From positions 1-23,857 of the forward strand of contig CAMDJS010000023.1 of NCBI GenBank assembly GCA_945900685.1: a stretch of 23,857 nt of DNA, in the 5' to 3' direction. Shown here piece by piece: positions 23,364 through 23,857 of the stretch. The DNA comes from Bordetella parapertussis (GTDB lineage: Bacteria > Pseudomonadota > Gammaproteobacteria > Burkholderiales > Burkholderiaceae_C). The stretch's first letter is position 1. Each line of letters starts with the position of its first letter. The notes beneath the pieces are model-generated. The model worked only from the letters and a program-made list of their open reading frames with translations. It had not been told where the DNA came from and did not search any database. The position numbers and the translations under genes are program-made.

Positions 23364-23857
23364 ATGTCTGGACAAACCCCGTTGCCTTCAGAGCCGATTG
23401 ACCTGCCCATGCTGCCTTTGCGCGACGTGGTGGTGTTCCCGCACATGGTCATCCCCTTGTTTGTCGGCAGACCTAAGAGCATCAAAGCGCTGGAAACCGC
23501 CATGGGTGCAGACCGCAGCATCATGCTAGTGGCGCAAAAAACAGCCGCCAAGGATGAGCCTGCTGTCGGCGACATGTTCCAGGTTGGTTGCGTGTCGACC
23601 ATTTTGCAAATGCTCAAGTTACCCGACGGCACGGTCAAAGTGCTGGTTGAAGGCCAGCAGCGCGCCACGGTCAATCAGATTGAAGACGGCCCATTGCACT
23701 TTGTTTGCAACCTGACCCCGGTGAATCTGCCTGCGTCTAGCGATGCCGACACAGAGGTCGAAGCCTTGCGCCGCGCGGTCATGCAGCAGTTTGACCAGTA
23801 TGTGAAGCTGAACAAAAAAATACCGCCCGAGATTTTGACGTCCATCGCCAGCATTGA
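23364..23857 (+). CDS. lon: ATP-dependent protease Lon, N-terminal part (3' end outside window)
   Basis: The frame starts at the ATG at 23364 after GGAAG and stays open to the window end (164 codons). It shows the Lon N-terminal substrate-binding domain: LPMLPLRDVVVFPHMVIPLFVGR, then KTAAKDEPAVGDMFQVGCVSTILQ, LPDGTVKVLVEG and the helical start after DTEVEALRRAVMQQF. The AAA+ and Ser-Lys protease domains lie outside. Lon degrades misfolded and some regulatory proteins. It completes the tig-clpP-clpX-lon block. No heat-shock promoter is evident in the 16-base gap after the clpX terminator. Confidence 0.96.
   Translation, partial: MSGQTPLPSEPIDLPMLPLRDVVVFPHMVIPLFVGRPKSIKALETAMGADRSIMLVAQKTAAKDEPAVGDMFQVGCVSTILQMLKLPDGTVKVLVEGQQRATVNQIEDGPLHFVCNLTPVNLPASSDADTEVEALRRAVMQQFDQYVKLNKKIPPEILTSIASI

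Noticed and set aside
1..23857. CRISPR arrays, insertion sequences, prophage genes or long direct repeats
   Set aside because: None seen on reading; gene order is that of a conserved chromosome.

Overview
The window is about 24 kb of bacterial chromosome, almost fully coding. It looks like a betaproteobacterium of the order Burkholderiales (Comamonadaceae-like) with moderate GC. Supporting signs are the order rpsP-rimM-trmD-rplS followed by a CoA-pyrophosphatase-type NUDIX gene and a CobD/CbiB-like gene, the tRNA-Leu/tig/clpP/clpX/lon block, and the hpnCDE squalene genes placed next to hemH. Nothing looks like a plasmid, prophage, insertion sequence or CRISPR array. Species cannot be fixed from the sequence alone.

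Layout. (1) 1-2157: ribosome and tRNA maturation genes, namely the end of rpsP, then rimM, trmD and rplS, closed by a strong terminator. (2) 2165-3872: a NUDIX hydrolase and a CobD/CbiB-like membrane protein. (3) 3885-6031, minus strand: an M48 membrane protease gene followed by rsgA with an ATGA overlap. (4) 6147-8436: orn (oligoribonuclease) and an RhlE-type DEAD-box RNA helicase with a structured leader. (5) 8497-8735: a very AT-rich gap. (6) 8736-11515: bactofilin, membrane-anchored M23 peptidase, second bactofilin, and a RodZ-like helix-turn-helix membrane protein. This is the most interesting part, a likely cell-shape or local wall-remodelling module. (7) 11516-15528, minus strand: hpnC-hpnD-hpnE-hemH, which makes squalene from farnesyl diphosphate via presqualene diphosphate and hydroxysqualene, followed by ferrochelatase. 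(8) 15548-19781: a TetR-type operator-like palindrome, then a lipoprotein RND adaptor and its RND pump. (9) 19837-23857: a terminator hairpin, tRNA-Leu(UAG), tig, clpP, clpX, a terminator, and the start of lon, which together form a protein folding and quality-control block.

The genes are tightly packed. Four-base start/stop overlaps occur at M48/rsgA, hpnD/hpnE (with a proposed TTG start), hpnE/hemH and adaptor/pump. There is a 32-base overlap between the M23 gene and the second bactofilin. The stop codons of the RodZ-like gene and hemH abut with no spacer. In three places a strong terminator-like hairpin sits almost directly before the next gene: before the NUDIX gene, tRNA-Leu and lon.

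Most of the window is conserved housekeeping sequence. The points most worth following are the bactofilin/M23/bactofilin/RodZ-like module with its AT-rich upstream gap, the palindrome between the squalene operon and the RND pump, and the structured leader of the DEAD-box helicase.
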